Source: Azoarcus sp. (GTDB lineage: Bacteria; Pseudomonadota; Gammaproteobacteria; Burkholderiales; Rhodocyclaceae). Taken from it: a DNA stretch of 15,935 bases. This document shows, piece after piece, positions 13,329-15,935 of the stretch; position 1 is the first letter of the stretch, and each line of letters starts with the position of its first letter. The stretch spans positions 1-15,935 of the forward strand of contig JALNWS010000087.1 of the NCBI GenBank assembly GCA_023230755.1, given 5' to 3'. The notes below the pieces were generated by a model. The model made no database searches and was not told where the DNA came from. It saw nothing but the letters and a program-made list of their open reading frames with translations. The position numbers were made by a program, and so were the translations under genes.

Positions 13329-13541
13329 ATGTTTGAAGGCAGCTATCTCGGCGACGGAAGTCGCATTGCGGACGGAGCCCGGCTCGAGTGCGGCATCTGC
13401 TGGTATGTCTATGATCCAGCCGAAGGCGATGAAGTGTGGCAGATTCCGCCTGGCACGCCGTTTTCGGCCTTGCCCGACCACTGGGCCTGTCCCAACTGTG
13501 ACGCGCCGCGGCACAAGTTCATGGTGGTGGGTGACGCATGA
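13329..13541 (+). CDS. hoxR: Rubredoxin-like protein of hydrogenase maturation
   Basis: Small rubredoxin, 70 residues, binding one Fe through C21, C24, C54 and C57 in the pattern ECGICWYVYDP ... HWACPNCDAPRHKF. This is the HupI/HoxR branch found in O2-exposed uptake-hydrogenase operons, where it is needed for proper small-subunit Fe-S assembly under aerobic conditions (family knowledge). The 20-residue N-terminal extension before the first CxxC is typical of HoxR versus free rubredoxins. ATG 13329 has AGGA upstream; the in-frame ATG at 13275 has no RBS and adds unrelated residues. Its stop overlaps the hoxT start. Confidence 0.95.
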   Translation: MFEGSYLGDGSRIADGARLECGICWYVYDPAEGDEVWQIPPGTPFSALPDHWACPNCDAPRHKFMVVGDA

Positions 13542-14089
13542 GCACGACAATGCCCGCCGACCATACCGGCTTCGTGCTCGACCCCGCGCCCGCGGTCAGG
13601 GCCTGTTTTTCCGCGATTGCGACGGGGCCGATGGCTGGTTTGCCGTTGTGCAATCCCGCGCTTGAAGTGGCGGCAATCGGGTTCCGATCGTGGCAGGGCG
13701 AATGGCTGGGTGCCTTGCTGACGCCATGGTCGCTGAGCCTGATGCTGCTTCCGGGCACGGGCGGCCGGTTCCGGCCCCTGGCGGTGGACGAGCGCCAGTG
13801 CTGGGCTTTCCCGTCCGGCGAATACGCATTTCTCGGCAATCGCGAACCGGAGCTTGGCCCCTATCAGATGTGTTCGCTGTATTCGCCGGTGTTCGAGTTC
13901 GTCAGCCAGATCGATGCGGAAGCGGTGGCGCTTGCCGCGCTTGATGCCCTGTTTTGCGCGCCCGACGGCGCGGCCGAGGCGGACGCAGCGGCAGAGCAGG
14001 CACGACTGCAGGGCGAATCCGTCGCTGCCGCGCCAGTGTCGCGGCGCGACTTTCTGCGTGGCGGACTGCTATTGAGGGGGCGGGGATGA
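13538..14089 (+). CDS. hoxT: HybE-type hydrogenase assembly chaperone
   Basis: HupJ/HoxT/HybE family, 183 residues. Recognisable blocks are PLCNPALEVAAIGFRSWQGEWLGALLTPWSLSLMLLPG (about 36-73) and the FPSGEYAFLGNREPELGPYQMCSLYSPVFEF region (about 91-121). HybE relatives proofread Tat export of the hydrogenase, binding the small-subunit signal. The C-terminus contains SRRDFLRGGLLL (168-179), a good match to the twin-arginine consensus SRRxFLK but at the wrong end of the protein for a signal. The ATG overlaps the hoxR stop (ATGA), and the hoxT stop overlaps the hoxV start (ATGA). Confidence 0.92.
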   Translation: MSTTMPADHTGFVLDPAPAVRACFSAIATGPMAGLPLCNPALEVAAIGFRSWQGEWLGALLTPWSLSLMLLPGTGGRFRPLAVDERQCWAFPSGEYAFLGNREPELGPYQMCSLYSPVFEFVSQIDAEAVALAALDALFCAPDGAAEADAAAEQARLQGESVAAAPVSRRDFLRGGLLLRGRG

Positions 14090-15219
14090 GTAGCGCGGGG
14101 AGTCTGCGTATCGTGGTCCGTCTCGATGGCGGGCGCTGCCTGACGGCGCGGGTCGAGAACACACGGCCGCGCGCGGCCAGCGTGCTGGTTGGCCGGCACG
14201 TGGACGAGGTGCAGCGCATGGTGCCGGTGCTGTTCAGTCTGTGCGGTCGCGCGCAGGGGATCGCAGCACGCGCGGCGGTGGCTGCCGCACGTGGCGAGGC
14301 CTATGTGCCGAGCATCGAGGACGAACGCGCCGTGAGTTGCGAGGCCGCTCAGGAGCACCTGTGGCGGCTGTTGCTCGATTGGCCCACGCGCTACGGTCGT
14401 CTACCGCAACGCATGCGCTTCGCACAGCTGCACCACCGCCTGGCGCAGGTAAAAGATGCAGCTGCCGCCTTCGATGTCGGCGGCGTGCTGCTCGATCTGG
14501 TCGCCAAGGAGTTGCTGTCGGGCTTCTTCCTGTCGATGCGCGAACCGGCCAACCTGGCCGAGTTCGTCAGTGCGACGCGTTACGGCGGGTTTGTCGGCGA
14601 GACCCTTGCCGATCTGATCGAGGCGGGGCGGTGGGCACCGGAGGGTGACAAGGTCGCGCCGCTGATGCCTCCTCACACGGCGCAGGAGTGGGCGCAGATG
14701 TTTGGCGGTACGCTGCCCGCGCCCGAATTCGAGCGTGCGCCGGTGTGGACTGGCGATGCGAGCGCCGACATCTATGAAACCGGCGCGCTTGCGCGTCAGT
14801 TCAGATCGCCGCTGGTCGCGGCCTTGCTGGGCTACGGGCACCGGATTGCCGCACGCGTGTTCGCGCAGGTGGTGGATCTGTCCGACGACGCCAGCCGCTT
14901 GCGTCATCCGCTTCCCAGCGACATGCGGCCCTGCGTCGACGCCGCTGGGCTGGGCGAGGGGGGCGGGCTCGCCTGCGTCGAGACCTCGCGCGGTGCACTG
15001 CTGCATGCATTGCGACTCGACGGTGACATCGTCACCGACTATCACATCATTGCCCCGACCGAGTGGAACTTCGCACCCGGCGGCGCCTTCATGCAGGAGG
15101 CCACGGGCTGGGAAGCCGAGAATACCGCTGCGGCGCTGGCGCGGCTCGACTGGCTGGCGCTGTCGCTCGACCCCTGTGTTGCGTTCGAGATTGTGCAGGA
15201 GGCGACGGAGGATGCATGA
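14086..15219 (+). CDS. hoxV: Hydrogenase large-subunit-like scaffold protein
   Basis: HupK/HoxV family, 377 residues, a degenerate relative of the hydrogenase large subunit that serves as scaffold for the Fe(CN)2CO group in concert with HoxL. Of the four nickel-site cysteines only the first of each pair remains: C53 in LCGRAQG (the second CxxC position is A56) and C364 in DPCVAFEI (the second position is F367). It therefore cannot form a NiFe site but can still offer thiols. It has TEWNFAPGGAF (about 325-335), also typical of large-subunit relatives. ATG 14086 overlaps the hoxT stop; a longer frame from 13954 is a shadow in hoxT. Its stop overlaps hypA by 8 nt. Confidence 0.93.
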   Translation: MSSAGSLRIVVRLDGGRCLTARVENTRPRAASVLVGRHVDEVQRMVPVLFSLCGRAQGIAARAAVAAARGEAYVPSIEDERAVSCEAAQEHLWRLLLDWPTRYGRLPQRMRFAQLHHRLAQVKDAAAAFDVGGVLLDLVAKELLSGFFLSMREPANLAEFVSATRYGGFVGETLADLIEAGRWAPEGDKVAPLMPPHTAQEWAQMFGGTLPAPEFERAPVWTGDASADIYETGALARQFRSPLVAALLGYGHRIAARVFAQVVDLSDDASRLRHPLPSDMRPCVDAAGLGEGGGLACVETSRGALLHALRLDGDIVTDYHIIAPTEWNFAPGGAFMQEATGWEAENTAAALARLDWLALSLDPCVAFEIVQEATEDA

Positions 15220-15553
15220 AATGTCGCTGGCCGAAGGTATTCGCACCATCGTCGATGATGCGGTGAGTGCTCAGCAACTTGGCCGGGTGAAGACGGTGGT
15301 GGTCGAAATCGGCGAGCTGTCGGCGGTTGAAGTCGATGCCCTGAGCTTCTGTTTCGATGCAGTGATGCGCGGGGGCGCAGCTGAAGGTGCGCGGATGGAG
15401 GTGGTCAGGGTGGCGGGGAGCGGCTGGTGCATGCAGTGCGCGCAGACGGTTGCCGTGAGCCGGCTGTATGACCCGTGTCCGCAGTGCGGCAGCTATCAGG
15501 TGCAGCCCACGGGTGGCACCGAGATGAGGGTGCTCGAGCTGGAAGTCGAATAG
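15212..15553 (+). CDS. hypA: Hydrogenase nickel metallochaperone HypA
   Basis: HypA delivers nickel, with HypB, to the hydrogenase large subunit. 113 residues. Begins MHEMSLAEGI with the invariant nickel-binding H2 and an E3. The structural zinc site is C73-x2-C76 and C89-x2-C92 (GWCMQC ... DPCPQCGS). The first ATG of ATGCATGAAATG is chosen because H2 requires it, and AGGAGG sits about 9 nt upstream inside hoxV. The 8-nt overlap with hoxV indicates coupling. HypB follows after 79 bp. Likely part of the transcript started at the hoxM promoter. Confidence 0.97.
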   Translation: MHEMSLAEGIRTIVDDAVSAQQLGRVKTVVVEIGELSAVEVDALSFCFDAVMRGGAAEGARMEVVRVAGSGWCMQCAQTVAVSRLYDPCPQCGSYQVQPTGGTEMRVLELEVE

Positions 15554-15632
15554 TTTTTCAGAACGTGTTGGTGAAGCTGAAGCAATAACGGAGAGGCAGC
15601 TTGACTGTCCGGGTGATGGAGGAGCAGAGAGC

Positions 15633-15935
15633 ATGTGTACAGTATGTGGTTGCGGAACAGGCGAAATCAGGATCGGTCAGGCCGGCGCCCGACCCAAGGC
15701 GGGGCCGACGGTGGCATGGCGTCCGGTGGAAAAGGATCATCATCACCATGGGCACGAGCATGAAGGTGCTCACGCTCACGACGATCCCCCTCCACATGCT
15801 GATGCGCCCACGCATGTGCCGCGGATGGAAGGCGACAACGTGGATTACGGCACGGGGCCGGCACACGCGCATGCGCCAGGCCTCAGCCAGGGCCAGATGG
15901 TGCGGATCGAACAGGACATCCTCGGCAAGAACGAC
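15633..15935 (+). CDS. hypB: Hydrogenase nickel-incorporation GTPase HypB (N-terminal part)
   Basis: First 101 residues only; the frame runs off the window and the GTPase domain is not visible. It starts MCTVCGCGTGEI, whose C2, C5 and C7 form the high-affinity nickel site known from E. coli HypB. A histidine-rich stretch follows: HHHHGHEHEGAHAHDD (about 36-51), then further single and paired His up to AHAHAPG, about 12 His in total, the nickel-storage segment found in many HypB proteins. The segment LSQGQMVRIEQDILGKND leads into the start of the G domain. ATG 15633 has GGAGGAG about 10 nt upstream. The 79-bp gap after hypA shows no clear promoter or terminator. Confidence 0.96.
   Translation, partial: MCTVCGCGTGEIRIGQAGARPKAGPTVAWRPVEKDHHHHGHEHEGAHAHDDPPPHADAPTHVPRMEGDNVDYGTGPAHAHAPGLSQGQMVRIEQDILGKND

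Noticed and set aside
15554..15632. Possible promoter or hairpin in the hypA-hypB gap (AAGCTG...CAGCTT, TTGACT)
   Set aside because: The stem is only 6 bp with a 17-nt loop, and no -10 box lies at the right distance from TTGACT; only the hypB RBS is convincing.

Overview
The window is GC-rich, densely packed bacterial chromosome. It reads as betaproteobacterial and is most like the Thauera/Azoarcus group (Rhodocyclales). That placement is an inference from the Ralstonia-type order of the hydrogenase accessory genes, the sdaA-sstT pair and the codon usage; no rRNA or other phylogenetic marker is present. I saw no tRNA, rRNA, CRISPR array, transposase or integrase.

Left part (1-6363), all genes on the minus strand and transcribed leftward. 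sdaA (L-serine deaminase) is followed by sstT (Na+/serine-threonine symporter), together a serine uptake and breakdown unit. Next come a 714-residue fusion of a TVP38/TMEM64 membrane domain to a mercuric-reductase-like flavoprotein, an exported DUF547 protein, a putative 21-codon leader ORF, and a Nudix hydrolase that runs off the left edge. The leader ORF's stop overlaps the Nudix GTG start.

Central divergent region (6364-6730, 367 bp). It separates sdaA from the hydrogenase genes and carries a sigma-54-type -24/-12 element with a full-consensus IHF site just upstream.

Right part (6731-15935), plus strand: a membrane-bound uptake [NiFe]-hydrogenase locus in the order hoxK-G-Z, (HigA-like HTH gene), hoxM-L-O-Q-R-T-V, hypA-hypB; hypB is cut by the right edge. 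HoxK has all six proximal-cluster cysteines typical of O2-tolerant group 1 hydrogenases, at the same mature-protein numbers as Ralstonia MBH and E. coli Hyd-1. HoxK and HoxG form the enzyme and HoxZ passes electrons to quinone. HoxM cleaves the HoxG C-terminus. HoxL, HoxV, HypA and HypB serve active-site assembly. HoxO, HoxQ, HoxR and HoxT serve small-subunit maturation and O2 protection.

The least ordinary part is how the hydrogenase locus is divided. A strong intrinsic terminator lies after hoxZ, an orphan HigA/XRE-type gene sits there without a toxin partner, and a second sigma-54 plus IHF module precedes hoxM. The two modules have the same orientation and the same IHF-to-promoter distance. 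Structural and maturation genes therefore look like two separately initiated, co-regulated transcription units. Other points to check are a perfect 13-bp inverted repeat between hoxG and hoxZ and a twin-arginine-like motif at the C-terminus of the HoxT chaperone. I do not see a wholly new multi-gene system; the novelty candidates are regulatory and architectural.
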